Positions 7,706 to 16,935 of a stretch of 64,000 nt of DNA are shown piece by piece (positions within the stretch are counted from its first letter, which is position 1; every line of letters starts with the position of its first letter). This stretch comes from Owenweeksia sp965229445. GTDB taxonomy: Bacteria; Bacteroidota; Bacteroidia; Flavobacteriales; Schleiferiaceae. The notes under the pieces are model-generated. The model saw nothing but the letters and a program-made list of their open reading frames with translations. It ran no database searches and was not told where the DNA came from. Location of the stretch: positions 1,240,001 through 1,304,000 of the forward strand of contig OZ245876.1 of assembly GCA_965229445.1 (NCBI GenBank), given 5' to 3'. The position numbers and the translations under genes were made by a program.

Positions 7706-10700
7706 TTATCTCTTGTAAATTCTTTGCATTTGAACCGCTTCATCGGTGTTTACTCTCAGCCAGTAAATACCATTGGCAAAGCCTGAAAGATCAATGCGAG
7801 TTTGCTCTTCTATTTGAGTTTGCTTCAGCATTAATTTTCCGGTGGCATCATATATTTCCAATCTGGTATCGCTTCCATCAGAATTAATTTCCAAATTCAA
7901 GATACCAGTAGTTGGGTTGGGATAAAGGCTTATTTCCAGTTGATCCATACCCATTTCGCTGAGATCGATAGCATTTGATGTATTCTGATCAACACCCGAA
8001 ATACCCGCCTGGTTGTCATTTTGAGTTTGCCCAGTGCCGGCAATTGCTTTTGCCCCACCGCAAGATCCTCTTGGAGACTCTGGTCTTGCCAGATCGGTAG
8101 CGTAAGAGGTGTTTACATTGTTACTGGCATTCCCCTGACGGTAAAGCACAAACCTATCCGTAGCAAATAGTTTGGATCTACCGGCAATCTTGACCGTGTA
8201 AGTTCCAGATGTTGGAAAGTCAACCAGGATCTGATGAGGCTGTCCATCAACCGTACTGGTATTCCAGGTCCAACCGTTAACATTGTTTTGGTACGATTTA
8301 ACCCATTCACTCGAGCCAATATTTATTTCTGTGCTGTTCTTCTTCTTAATACCGCCACCTTCAGGCAACTGAATCCAGCAATCATTATTCTCGGTACTGG
8401 CTGAATGAGAACCATGCTTTATTTTAGGTTGCCAGCTGCGTATCTGCAAACGATAACGTCCTGGAGAACTTATGTTAATCTTATAAGTACGGGCAGCACC
8501 AGAATTGCCACCGTTGGTTCCTCCACAGCTAGTATAATCGTAATTAGGGCTGCTACCACTCACACAATTTTCTTTCCACATATAATAGCTGCCACTCGGT
8601 GCCGGGATATTTAAACCGCTCACCGGTCCGGTTCCTTCATACCAATTTGAACTGGTAACGGCTATAGACTCCATTTCAACCACTACCAGTCCGTTGGTTT
8701 CAATAAATTCACCACAGCCAGCGGTTGGAGTGCAGGGAGCATTGCCTGTATTTCCTCCAACACAGTTTCCACATCCATCAACATAAGCGGTACCACCCAC
8801 GTCTCCATTACAATCAGGTGCTGGTGGGCCAGCCACTACATGGAAGGTCACCGTTTTGGCAACCCCTTGAGTTCCGTTCCCACTGTTACCAGAATAAGGT
8901 GTCGTAGTAAGGGTGTAAGTACCAGGATTTAATGGCCATGGGGTATAATTTCCGTTGTTGTCTCCTTTAACTGAATATGGCTGAACACTTTCTGTTCTAA
9001 TATTACTTCCATCCAGGTTAAACACTACACTTTCTACTGCTGGATCGGAGCAAGGATCGGCATGGACGCTAAAACTTGGCAGCACACTAAGATCAATAGT
9101 GTCTCCAGTTGATAGAGGCCCTACATCCTGTCCATTGCTGGCATCTACCAGGGTGATGGTTTGAATTTCGTTTGGTACACATCCACCCCCGGTGCAAGTG
9201 CTGTTCACGGCTATTCCGGTATTGCCACCAGAACAAACACCACAAGAATCAATGGCTGCGGTTCCGTATGGATCGTTATTACAATCCAAACAAGCGTCAG
9301 GAGCAACACCGGTATTTCCTCCGGCACAAACGCCACAAGCATCTACCGCGGCCGTTCCATTAACCTCGCCATTACAATCTGTACATGAAGCATCGGGCGT
9401 AAGTCCGGTAGTACCACCTGCACAAACACCACAAGCGTCAATAGCAGCAGTGCCATTTACCACACCATTGCAATCAATGTTACAGCCGCTATTAAAGGCA
9501 AGTCCGGTGTTGCCCAGAACGCAATCGCCGCAAGAATCAATGACCGCGGTTCCGTTCGGCACTCCATTGCAATCCTGGCAGGCAATATCCGGAGTGATAC
9601 CGGTAGTCCCTCCGGAACAAGTTCCGCAAGCATCAACCGCAGCCGTTCCATTGAGCACACCGGCGCAATCCGTGCACGAGGCATCGGGTACAATACCTGT
9701 AGACCCACCGGCGCAAACGCCACAATTATCAACGGTGGCGGTTCCGTTAATTTCATTATTACAATCGGTACAAGAGGCATTGGGTACTAGTCCCGTGTTA
9801 CCGCCAGAGCAAATGCCGCATTGGTCTATCAATGCTGTTCCATTGAGATCGCCATTACAATCAACTGCTGGTGCCTGATTGATAACCGTGAATGTTACAG
9901 TCAAAGGTGTACCGGCGGTACCTTTTCCTTTGTTTCCTGAATACGGCGTAGCGGTGAGTGTGTGGGTGCCTTCCGGTACGTTCCAGGCCTTAAATCCGGA
10001 ACTAGCATTATCGCCGTTTACGGCATAAGGTGGGGCACTTTCCGTGCGGATATTACTGCCATTCAGGTTATACACCACACTCTCCACAGCAGGATCAGAG
10101 CAAACCTGGGCATCAACACTAAATGGTCCTACCACAGACTTTATAATGACATCACCATTTTGAATATTTCCTAATGCTGCTCCTCCAACACCGGCCTCCA
10201 TTAAAACCAAAGAAATTACTTGATTGGGAACGCAACCAGTACAGGTGCTATTGACGGCTATTCCGGTATTGCCACCAGAACAAACACCGCAAGAATCAAT
10301 GGCTGCGGTTCCGTAGGGATCGCTGTTACAATCCAAACAAGCGTCAGGAGCAACACCGGTATTTCCACCGGCACAAACGCCACAAGCATCTACCGCGGCC
10401 GTTCCATTAACCTCGCCATTACAATCTGTACATGAAGCATCGGGCGTAAGACCGGTAGTACCACCTGCACAAACACCACAAGCGTCAATAGCAGCAGTGC
10501 CATTTACCACACCATTGCAATCAATGTTACACCCACTATTAAAGGCAAGTCCGGTGTTGCCCAGAACGCAATCGCCACAAGAATCAATGACCGCGGTTCC
10601 GTTCGGCACTCCATTGCAATCCTGGCAGGCAATATCCGGAGTGATACCGGTAGTCCCTCCGGAACAAGTTCCGCAAGCATCAACCGCAGCCGTTCCGTTG

Positions 10701-11407
10701 AGCACACCGGCGCAATCCGTGCACGAGGCATCGGGTACAATACCTGTAGACCCACCGGCGCAAACGCCACAATTATCAACGGCGGCGGTTCCGTTAATTT
10801 CATTATTACAATCGGTACAAGAGGCATTGGGTACTAGTCCGGTGTTACCGCCAGAGCAAATGCCGCACTGGTCTATAGAAGCGGTTCCATTGAGATCTCC
10901 GTGGCAGTCAGTGGTTGACACCTGATCCACCACCTGTACGGACACGCTAAGCGCGATGCCGGCAGTACCGGTTCCACCTGATCCTGAATAGGGTGTTGCC
11001 GTAATGAGATAGGTTCCAACACTGGGATTCCAGGATTTAAAGGCACCTTTCTTATCTCCATTAAGCGCATAAGGGGCTGCGGATTCGGTTCTAAATACGG
11101 ATCCATTAATACTAAATACCACACTTCCAACCAAACCGTTGCAAGCAATAGCATCTACATTAAAGCTTCCAGGAATGTTAGCCTTGTTTATGATATAGCC
11201 ATTGGTAAGTGGGCTAATTAAGGTTCCCGAAGGAGCAGCCACCAGGTTGAGTTGAGTTATTTCATTTTGCTGACAAGCAGGGGCGGCACTTAGACCATTA
11301 GCTGTTATGACAGATAACAGTATGGCGCATACATACCAGAAGCTTTTGACTTTAAGCAGGATAGGATTACTAGGGTGTAATGAATAGCTTAGATCTCGGT
11401 TAATCAT
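7706..11407 (-). CDS. Large T9SS-secreted protein with 15 Cys-rich repeats and a carbohydrate-binding-like domain
   Basis: This 1233-residue protein has a signal peptide (about residues 20-42) and then three Ig-like domains (about 47-160, 395-510, 745-860), each with an FRTES/IRTES-PPYAVNGD core. After each domain come Cys-rich units of ~32 residues of the pattern DCNG-x3-GTA-x-ID-x-CG-x-C-x-GGNTG: seven at 167-389, seven at 516-739 and one at 865-891. Residues 905-1090 form a CBM-like beta-sandwich with NWYEGTG and a final DRFVLYR. The end (LYPNPTTGILNL to MQRIYKR) is a type A T9SS sorting domain. Such proteins are displayed on or released from the cell surface. Function beyond probable glycan binding is not known. 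Confidence 0.9.
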   Translation of the reverse strand: MINRDLSYSLHPSNPILLKVKSFWYVCAILLSVITANGLSAAPACQQNEITQLNLVAAPSGTLISPLTNGYIINKANIPGSFNVDAIACNGLVGSVVFSINGSVFRTESAAPYALNGDKKGAFKSWNPSVGTYLITATPYSGSGGTGTAGIALSVSVQVVDQVSTTDCHGDLNGTASIDQCGICSGGNTGLVPNASCTDCNNEINGTAAVDNCGVCAGGSTGIVPDASCTDCAGVLNGTAAVDACGTCSGGTTGITPDIACQDCNGVPNGTAVIDSCGDCVLGNTGLAFNSGCNIDCNGVVNGTAAIDACGVCAGGTTGLTPDASCTDCNGEVNGTAAVDACGVCAGGNTGVAPDACLDCNSDPYGTAAIDSCGVCSGGNTGIAVNSTCTGCVPNQVISLVLMEAGVGGAALGNIQNGDVIIKSVVGPFSVDAQVCSDPAVESVVYNLNGSNIRTESAPPYAVNGDNASSGFKAWNVPEGTHTLTATPYSGNKGKGTAGTPLTVTFTVINQAPAVDCNGDLNGTALIDQCGICSGGNTGLVPNASCTDCNNEINGTATVDNCGVCAGGSTGIVPDASCTDCAGVLNGTAAVDACGTCSGGTTGITPDIACQDCNGVPNGTAVIDSCGDCVLGNTGLAFNSGCNIDCNGVVNGTAAIDACGVCAGGTTGLTPDASCTDCNGEVNGTAAVDACGVCAGGNTGVAPDACLDCNNDPYGTAAIDSCGVCSGGNTGIAVNSTCTGGGCVPNEIQTITLVDASNGQDVGPLSTGDTIDLSVLPSFSVHADPCSDPAVESVVFNLDGSNIRTESVQPYSVKGDNNGNYTPWPLNPGTYTLTTTPYSGNSGNGTQGVAKTVTFHVVAGPPAPDCNGDVGGTAYVDGCGNCVGGNTGNAPCTPTAGCGEFIETNGLVVVEMESIAVTSSNWYEGTGPVSGLNIPAPSGSYYMWKENCVSGSSPNYDYTSCGGTNGGNSGAARTYKINISSPGRYRLQIRSWQPKIKHGSHSASTENNDCWIQLPEGGGIKKKNSTEINIGSSEWVKSYQNNVNGWTWNTSTVDGQPHQILVDFPTSGTYTVKIAGRSKLFATDRFVLYRQGNASNNVNTSYATDLARPESPRGSCGGAKAIAGTGQTQNDNQAGISGVDQNTSNAIDLSEMGMDQLEISLYPNPTTGILNLEINSDGSDTRLEIYDATGKLMLKQTQIEEQTRIDLSGFANGIYWLRVNTDEAVQMQRIYKR
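9191..9862 (-). repeat. Downstream copy of a 0.67-kb internal direct repeat
   Basis: This segment encodes Cys-rich units 8-14 of the large secreted protein. It is almost base-for-base the same as 10241-10909. Differences are scattered single bases, many silent. Confidence 0.9.
10241..10909 (-). repeat. Upstream copy of a 0.67-kb internal direct repeat
   Basis: This segment encodes Cys-rich units 1-7 of the large secreted protein. The unit order and even the odd unit carrying CVLGNTGLAFNSGC are kept in both copies, so the whole seven-unit block was duplicated together. Confidence 0.9.
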
Positions 11408-11977
11408 TTAAAATTGAATTAATGGGTTAGCATACCTCTAAAACACAGCAAGTTCAAGTCGTGCATTGACGATAATGTTCTAGAATTATGCACATCCACA
11501 ATTACCAGAAACAATGCCTGATTATCTTAAACTAAATATGAAAATGAAATAGGTTAGAAAACGGGAGTAAAATTCAGTTAAGGTTAATAAAGGTTATTGG
11601 TTACTTACAAAGCTTAGGTTGGGATAAAATTAGTCATTTATCCTTACAATCTCCTGTTTGTCAGGAGATAATATTATAGCTAAATGCTTGATTTCCTGTG
11701 ATTTCATCGATCATATTTGTCCGTATATCGAAATTTTGGCGGTCCGTAATTAAATAGTTCATAGACAAAAGGTCAAAAATTGCCCTTTGTAGTCAAAATC
11801 CTTCATTTTCATTTTCCTGAAATGAGTTAGCAGAAGCGTGTTATTTGGATAGGGATGGTAGCTGGTTAAAAGAAGCATGCTTGATTGTCAGTTGATTACC
11901 TAAAAAGCATGGGTGAATGGCCTGCGGATTTTATATGTGATTAGTGTGAAAGTCGTAACTTGATTCAAAATCCTCGG
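11408..11977. other. Divergent intergenic region with a small hairpin
   Basis: AT-rich spacer between two divergent genes. A perfect 8-base-pair hairpin lies at 11649-11669 (ATCTCCTG, loop TTTGT, CAGGAGAT). No TAnnTTTG box with a good -33 partner was found, and no ORF is supported. Confidence 0.4.
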
Positions 11978-12628
11978 ATGAAAACAATCTATAGTTTCCC
12001 AATTTTTTTGCTTCTGGCGGCATGCGCAACGGAAAATCACGATTCAGATAGTGAAATACTTCCCCAAGCTATGGAAGTTTGCCACATTTATCCCCAGGAA
12101 TCCATCGTATTGATTGAAGAGGGATATGTTGATACGGTGCTTCTCAGCGATTACCTTTTTGCGGTGGACGATCAAGTGTACTTTAATGAGAAAGGGGTGG
12201 AAGATGTTGCGGCATCCCATGCTGTGAAATTATTAGAAGTAAAGGACTTGAGTGCATATCCTCTGTGGCCTGACTTTGAGGATTGGTTTAAAAAAGGGGA
12301 TCCAGAGTTAGTGAAGGAAGGCTTGATTATAAAGTCCAATCCTTTTGACAGTAACGTGGTTATCACGCCATATAAACTTTGGTGGAAGGCAGAATGCAAT
12401 CAGAATATGCGAGGATTTACCTCACCATGCATCGGCACCTTTGGACGACATAAATGGTTTGGCAACTCGATGCAATGGACTATCAATCCTTATAAAACTT
12501 GCGGTGCCGGAAGGTTTTTCTGCCTTGAAAAGAAACAGAAGGTAGGAACTTTATTCTACCACCGAAGCATAAACTGTCGGGATTCTATTCCTTGGAAAGT
12601 TGATATCGAAAAGTTTTCGTGTCCTTAA
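11978..12628 (+). CDS. Lipoprotein of unknown function
   Basis: A 216-residue protein starting at ATG 11978 (a TTG 18 bases earlier is less likely). The N-terminus is a lipoprotein signal with lipobox LLAAC at residues 17-21, so it should be anchored in the outer or inner membrane. The mature part is rich in Trp and Cys (WWKAECNQNMRG, CIGTFGRHKWFGNSMQW, CGAGRFFCLEKK), suggesting disulfide bonds. I do not recognise the family. It stands alone ahead of mtaB. Confidence 0.75.
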   Translation: MKTIYSFPIFLLLAACATENHDSDSEILPQAMEVCHIYPQESIVLIEEGYVDTVLLSDYLFAVDDQVYFNEKGVEDVAASHAVKLLEVKDLSAYPLWPDFEDWFKKGDPELVKEGLIIKSNPFDSNVVITPYKLWWKAECNQNMRGFTSPCIGTFGRHKWFGNSMQWTINPYKTCGAGRFFCLEKKQKVGTLFYHRSINCRDSIPWKVDIEKFSCP

Positions 12629-12670
12629 CAAGCTTTGCAGCCTTCAAGACCTCATAGCTTGTCATTTCAT

Positions 12671-12678
12671 TAAATTTG
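12671..12678 (+). promoter_or_regulatory. Candidate -7 promoter box ahead of mtaB
   Basis: TAAATTTG matches the TAnnTTTG consensus and ends four bases before the ATG at 12683, so the message would be almost leaderless from that codon. No TTG stands at 17-23 bases upstream, which lowers confidence. Confidence 0.35.
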
Positions 12679-12682
12679 CGCC

Positions 12683-14044
12683 ATGCAAACAATGAATGGG
12701 AAAAAGGTGGCCTTTCACACCTTGGGATGCAAGTTGAATTTCTCTGAGACCTCAGCCATTTCAAGAGACTTTACCCATAAGGGTTTTAAGAAGGTGGATT
12801 TTGCTGAGGTGGCTGATATTTATGTGATTAACACCTGCTCCGTTACGGCAAATGCTGATAAGGAATGTAAGTATTGGGTACGTCAAGCCCTGAAGAAAAA
12901 CCCTGATGCTTACACTGTGATTGTTGGATGCTATGCGCAACTCCAACCTGAACAAATTTCGCAGATTGATGGCGTTGATTTAGTACTTGGAGCAACGGAG
13001 AAATTTAAGATTACGGATTACTTGCATGACCTTACCAAGAATGAGGTTGGCGAAGTACATTCTTGTGAGATCAATGAAGCCGACTTTTATGTCAGTTCCT
13101 ATTCTATTGGCGACCGTACCAGGGCATTCCTTAAAGTGCAGGATGGCTGTGATTATAAGTGTACCTATTGTACCATACCGCTTGCCCGAGGTATCTCCAG
13201 AAGCGACAGTTTGGAGAATGTAGTGGCAAATGCTCGTGAAATTGCGGCCCAGGGGGTTAAGGAAATTGTACTTACCGGAGTTAATATTGGAGATTACGGC
13301 AAGGGTGAATTCGGAAACAAACAGCACGAAAGCACCTTTCTGGAATTAATACAAGCCCTGGATGAGGTAGAGGAAATAAGCAGGTTTAGAATTTCTTCCA
13401 TCGAACCCAATCTTCTGAAGGATGAAATAATTGATTTTGTGGCAAATTCGAATCGTTTTGTCCCTCATTTTCACATTCCCTTGCAAAGTGGTTCCAATGA
13501 AATTCTTGGCAAAATGCGCCGTCGATATCAGCGAGAGCTCTACGCGAACCGGGTGCGCAGGATACGTTTAACTATGCCCGATGCTTGTATTGGAGTGGAT
13601 GTAATTTGTGGTTTTCCTGGAGAGACGAATGAACAGTTTCTGGAGAGCTATAATTTCATTAATGATTTGAATGTCAATTATCTTCATGTGTTTACTTATA
13701 GCCAAAGACCAAATACTCCGGCTGATGAAATGACGGATCAGGTTGATTATGCCATCCGTAAGAAGCGCAGTAAAATGTTAAGGGTGCTATCTGTCAAGAA
13801 AAGAAGAGCATTTTATGAGAGTCAATTAGGGAATAATAGAAAGGTGCTACTTGAGGGAGATTTTAAGGATGGCTATATGCACGGTTTCACTGAAAACTAT
13901 GTAAAACTTAAAGTGCCCTGGAATCCTGAGCTGGTTAATCAGGAGATTGAGGTACAATTAGCAAGGATAGATAGTGATGGAAGCGTCCTTGCTGAGTCTC
14001 TCGAACTAGTAAGCAATTCAATTAGACCATCAATCCTAAACTGA
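12683..14044 (+). CDS. mtaB: tRNA (N6-threonylcarbamoyladenosine(37)-C2)-methylthiotransferase MtaB
   Basis: A 453-residue radical-SAM methylthiotransferase that converts t6A37 to ms2t6A37 in ANN-decoding tRNAs. The N-terminal UPF0004 domain carries the three cluster Cys 16, 52 and 83 (HTLGCKLN, NTCSVT, GCYAQ). The radical SAM cluster is Cys156-x3-Cys160-x2-Cys163 (CDYKCTYC). A C-terminal TRAM-like region follows residue ~385. The HTLGCKLN start and the GCYAQ form are typical of the MtaB rather than the MiaB subgroup. A second ATG nine bases downstream is an equally good start given the nearby promoter box. Confidence 0.92.
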   Translation: MQTMNGKKVAFHTLGCKLNFSETSAISRDFTHKGFKKVDFAEVADIYVINTCSVTANADKECKYWVRQALKKNPDAYTVIVGCYAQLQPEQISQIDGVDLVLGATEKFKITDYLHDLTKNEVGEVHSCEINEADFYVSSYSIGDRTRAFLKVQDGCDYKCTYCTIPLARGISRSDSLENVVANAREIAAQGVKEIVLTGVNIGDYGKGEFGNKQHESTFLELIQALDEVEEISRFRISSIEPNLLKDEIIDFVANSNRFVPHFHIPLQSGSNEILGKMRRRYQRELYANRVRRIRLTMPDACIGVDVICGFPGETNEQFLESYNFINDLNVNYLHVFTYSQRPNTPADEMTDQVDYAIRKKRSKMLRVLSVKKRRAFYESQLGNNRKVLLEGDFKDGYMHGFTENYVKLKVPWNPELVNQEIEVQLARIDSDGSVLAESLELVSNSIRPSILN

Positions 14045-14126
14045 CCTCAACGGAACAGGATTGGTTGATTGCGAATATCCAAGCAAGTACAGTAGTTATC
14101 AGTGTAGAAATACAAAATCCTATTAA

Positions 14127-14921
14127 ATGAACCTATCTCAGCTTTGTGATCAGGTAATGAGTGTATGTCGTGATGCTGGAGATTTTATCTGGAGTGAGCG
14201 ACAGAAAGTTTCGAATAGCGACATTGAACTAAAGGGACTGAATAGTCTGGTTAGTTATGTGGACAAAACCGCGGAAGAAATGATTGTATCTGGTTTAAAA
14301 CAGGCTCTTCCTGAAGCCGGTTTTATTACGGAAGAAGATACTCCTGATGAGCTGGACAAGGAATATCGCTGGGTTATTGATCCGCTCGATGGTACGACCA
14401 ACTATTTACATGGCATTCCGGTTTTTGCGGTATCGGTTGCCTTGCTAAGGGCAGAGGAGGAGCTTATTGGGGTGGTTTATGAGATTGGTCAGAAGGAAAT
14501 GTTTTGTGCCTGGCAGGGTGGTGGAGCCTGGCTTAATGGGACCAGCATTGCAATGTCTCGAAATAAGGCATTAAAGGATACGCTATTGGCAACGGGTTTT
14601 CCCTATCACGATTTTACCAGAATGTCTCCTTATATGAATTTACTGGCGGAACTGTTTCAAAAGTGCAGAGGTGTTCGTCGTCTGGGTTCTGCCGCAACAG
14701 ATCTCGCTTATGTGGCCTGTGGAAGATTTGACGGCTTTTTTGAAGCAGGACTTAATGCCTGGGATGTGGCCGCCGGTAGTTTATTGGTGAAAGAAGCTGG
14801 TGGATGTGTTCATGATTTTTCAGGAGGAGATAATTATATTTTTGGGGGCGAAATACTAAGCGCCTCCTATCCAGTGTATGACGAACTTCTAAGTTTGGTA
14901 AAGATGCACTTTGAGGAATGA
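14127..14921 (+). CDS. Inositol monophosphatase family protein
   Basis: A 264-residue Mg-dependent phosphatase. Metal ligands are in ITEED near residues 67-71 and in DPLDGTT at 85-91. A third metal-binding Asp is in NAWDVAAG near residue 212. The family hydrolyses inositol-1-phosphate or related sugar phosphates (SuhB, CysQ, HisN). The sequence does not separate these substrates well; length and motif spacing are closest to SuhB-like inositol monophosphatases. Its last codon overlaps the start of the next gene by four bases (ATGA), so the two are translated together. Confidence 0.85.
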   Translation: MNLSQLCDQVMSVCRDAGDFIWSERQKVSNSDIELKGLNSLVSYVDKTAEEMIVSGLKQALPEAGFITEEDTPDELDKEYRWVIDPLDGTTNYLHGIPVFAVSVALLRAEEELIGVVYEIGQKEMFCAWQGGGAWLNGTSIAMSRNKALKDTLLATGFPYHDFTRMSPYMNLLAELFQKCRGVRRLGSAATDLAYVACGRFDGFFEAGLNAWDVAAGSLLVKEAGGCVHDFSGGDNYIFGGEILSASYPVYDELLSLVKMHFEE

Positions 14922-15580
14922 TTCAGAGGTTATATCTAATTAGTGGTATGGGGGCGGATGAAAAGATCTTTCGCAATCTCGATTTTGGATCAACCAGGCT
15001 TCATTTCATTGCCTGGAAGAAAGTTCAGAAATCTGAATCTTTTGACAGCTATGTGCAACGGCTTTGTGAGGAAATAAATACGCAGGAGACATTTGCAATT
15101 TGCGGTGTGAGTCTTGGAGGCATAGTCGCACAGGAAATGACCCGCTATCTTAACCCAGAATTTTTAATTCTTATTTCCACGATAAAGGGTAGGGAAGAGT
15201 TGCCTGCGATAATCAGAATGGCTGCAGGTGCCAAATTGCAGAAGGTAATCCCGGAACAATTTTACAAATGGGCTGCTATGCATTCCGCTTCAGCGGTGGG
15301 TATGAAGAGTAAATCTGAGCACTCATTATTTTTAAGAATGATTGATCAGTTTGGTGAGTACTATTATAAATGGTGCATCAATACCGTGGCAGAATGGTCA
15401 GGAGTGGATTTGAACATTCCTTATTTGCACCTGCATGGAGATAGAGATCTGGTTTTCCCTTCCAGCAATATTAAAAACGCAGTAATAATAAAGCATGGCA
15501 CCCACTTCATGGTGATGAACAAAGCTGGTGAGGTGTCAAAACATATTAGAGGCTATCTGGAGAAAGAAGTGATTCCTTAA
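14918..15580 (+). CDS. Alpha/beta hydrolase
   Basis: A 220-residue alpha/beta-hydrolase-fold protein. The nucleophile elbow is GVSLGG with Ser65. The acid is in HGDRDLVFP and the catalytic His is in KHGTHFMVMNKAGEV, close to the C-terminus. An oxyanion-type segment ISGMGADE lies near the N-terminus. There is no signal peptide, so it acts in the cytoplasm, on an unknown ester or amide. It is coupled to the phosphatase gene upstream. Confidence 0.82.
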   Translation: MIQRLYLISGMGADEKIFRNLDFGSTRLHFIAWKKVQKSESFDSYVQRLCEEINTQETFAICGVSLGGIVAQEMTRYLNPEFLILISTIKGREELPAIIRMAAGAKLQKVIPEQFYKWAAMHSASAVGMKSKSEHSLFLRMIDQFGEYYYKWCINTVAEWSGVDLNIPYLHLHGDRDLVFPSSNIKNAVIIKHGTHFMVMNKAGEVSKHIRGYLEKEVIP

Positions 15581-15638
15581 TTATGCGAGTCGCTTTATCC
15601 ATAAAATAGATCGAACAAGTCTATCTTAAGTCGCCAAT

Positions 15639-16133
15639 TTAAGCCACTGGAAGCCATTGCTTGTGCCAGCTTCGACTCAAGGGGACTTCCCAATTTTCCT
15701 TTAGATCTGACTTCGTTTCTACCAGGTTGTTGAAAACAATACAGGTTTCATCGAGATCGCCGGATTCCAGGGCGGCACGAAATCCGGTCATGTGCATCGT
15801 ATCGATCATAGCATTATCATCACGATAGGCAATTTGCGTGCGATCCATCAGCGAGATTCCCAATTCGTGCTCGAGGCCTTGAATAACGCGAATCAGCTTA
15901 TCTATACTACAACCGGTAGCTTGATAACTGGCCTCATCAAGGTAAACAATGATAAAGCGGTCGTAGCGAATATCAAAAGATGCTTTAAGATCCTGTCCAT
16001 GCGCTTGCCAGTCTCTTAGAAAGTTCATCATCCGGGCGCTGATCCTTTCAATCTTTTCAAATTCGAGAAACTCCGTGCTCTGAAATATCCAAATACGAGC
16101 ATTATCTGCTAATTCAGAATGAGATATATACAT
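15639..16133 (-). CDS. Conserved Bacteroidota protein often mislabelled 'ABC transporter ATPase'
   Basis: A 164-residue soluble protein. Features I recognise from a conserved Bacteroidota family are ARIWIFQSTEFL at the N-terminus, the centre ATGCSIDKLIRVIQ, IVFNNLV and the end WEVPLSRSWHKQWL. Database entries for this family commonly carry the name ABC transporter ATPase, but there is no Walker A or signature motif here, so that label is wrong. Its function is unknown. It is the last gene of the minus-strand run that includes both Fe-S oxidoreductase genes, 10 bases after the CCG-domain protein. Confidence 0.75.
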   Translation of the reverse strand: MYISHSELADNARIWIFQSTEFLEFEKIERISARMMNFLRDWQAHGQDLKASFDIRYDRFIIVYLDEASYQATGCSIDKLIRVIQGLEHELGISLMDRTQIAYRDDNAMIDTMHMTGFRAALESGDLDETCIVFNNLVETKSDLKENWEVPLSRSWHKQWLPVA

Positions 16134-16143
16134 ACTTCTGAGT

Positions 16144-16935
16144 TTATAAGTCTTTCGCTTCCGCTATTAATTCTGCCAGGTCCATCACGGCAAGTTGACC
16201 CTCCATTTCTGCATTCTTCACTCCATCCGTCATCATGGTATTGCAGAATGGACAGCCTGCGGCTATTACATCAGGTTTAGTTTCTAGTGCTTCTTCTGTC
16301 CTTTCAATATTGATATCCTTTTTACCAGACTCTGGTTCTTTGAACATTTGTGCACCGCCAGCGCCACAGCACAAAGCATTACTCTTACAGCGACGCATTT
16401 CTACCAACTCAGCGTCAAGACGGGAAATCAATTCACGAGGCGCCTCATACACTCCATTTGCCCTGCCGAGGTAGCAGGGATCGTGAAATGTAATTCTCTT
16501 ACCTTTAAAAGATCCGCCTTCAATGCTCATTCGTTCCTGTTCCAGCAATTGATTGAGGAATTGTGTGTGATGAAGCACCTCATATTTCCCACCTAAACCT
16601 GGGTACTCATTGGCAAGCGTATTAAAGCAATGAGGACAGGTAGTGACAATTTTGGTGATTTCATAGGCATTGAGAACCTGAATATTGGTCATGGCTTGCA
16701 TCATAAAAGCAAACTCATTTCCAGCTCTTTTTGCTGGGTCTCCAGTGCAGCTTTCCTCAGCGCCAAGCACTGCAAAAGAAACTTCCGCATGGTTTAAAAG
16801 CTTAACAAAAGCCTTCGTGATTTTCTTAGCTCTTTCATCAAAACTTCCAGCACAGCCTACCCAAAAAAGAACTTCCGGCTTCTCACCTTTTGCCATCAAC
16901 TCTGCCATAGTAGGCACCTTGATTTTGTCTTCCAT
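16144..16935 (-). CDS. CCG-domain (Fe-S)-binding oxidoreductase subunit, HdrB/LldE-like
   Basis: A 263-residue protein with two Cys-rich CCG-type regions: GCAGSFDERAKK with ESCTGDPAKR and TCPHCFNTL in the N-terminal half, then HDPCYLGRANGVYEAPREL, ALCCGAGGAQMF and AGCPFCNTMM in the C-terminal half. Such domains bind 4Fe-4S or noncubane clusters in heterodisulfide reductase HdrB, LldE and GlpC-like enzymes. The likely partner is the membrane ferredoxin-type protein at 17971-19284. Its ATG overlaps the stop of the preceding lipoprotein gene as TAATG. The electron donor and acceptor cannot be read from sequence; menaquinone is a reasonable guess. Confidence 0.85.
   Translation of the reverse strand: MEDKIKVPTMAELMAKGEKPEVLFWVGCAGSFDERAKKITKAFVKLLNHAEVSFAVLGAEESCTGDPAKRAGNEFAFMMQAMTNIQVLNAYEITKIVTTCPHCFNTLANEYPGLGGKYEVLHHTQFLNQLLEQERMSIEGGSFKGKRITFHDPCYLGRANGVYEAPRELISRLDAELVEMRRCKSNALCCGAGGAQMFKEPESGKKDINIERTEEALETKPDVIAAGCPFCNTMMTDGVKNAEMEGQLAVMDLAELIAEAKDL

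Noticed and set aside
9192..9878. Long open frames on the plus strand (and 10497-10925) opposite the large secreted protein
   Set aside because: They are repeat-driven shadows of the true minus-strand gene, with low-complexity Pro/Ala/Ser translation and no start signals.
9191..10909. Regularly spaced repeats that could suggest a CRISPR array
   Set aside because: The repeat period is ~96 bases and the sequence is one continuous coding frame of Cys-rich protein units; there are no unique spacers and no cas genes.
15639..16133. Annotation as an ABC transporter ATPase
   Set aside because: No Walker A, Walker B or signature motif is present in the 164 residues.
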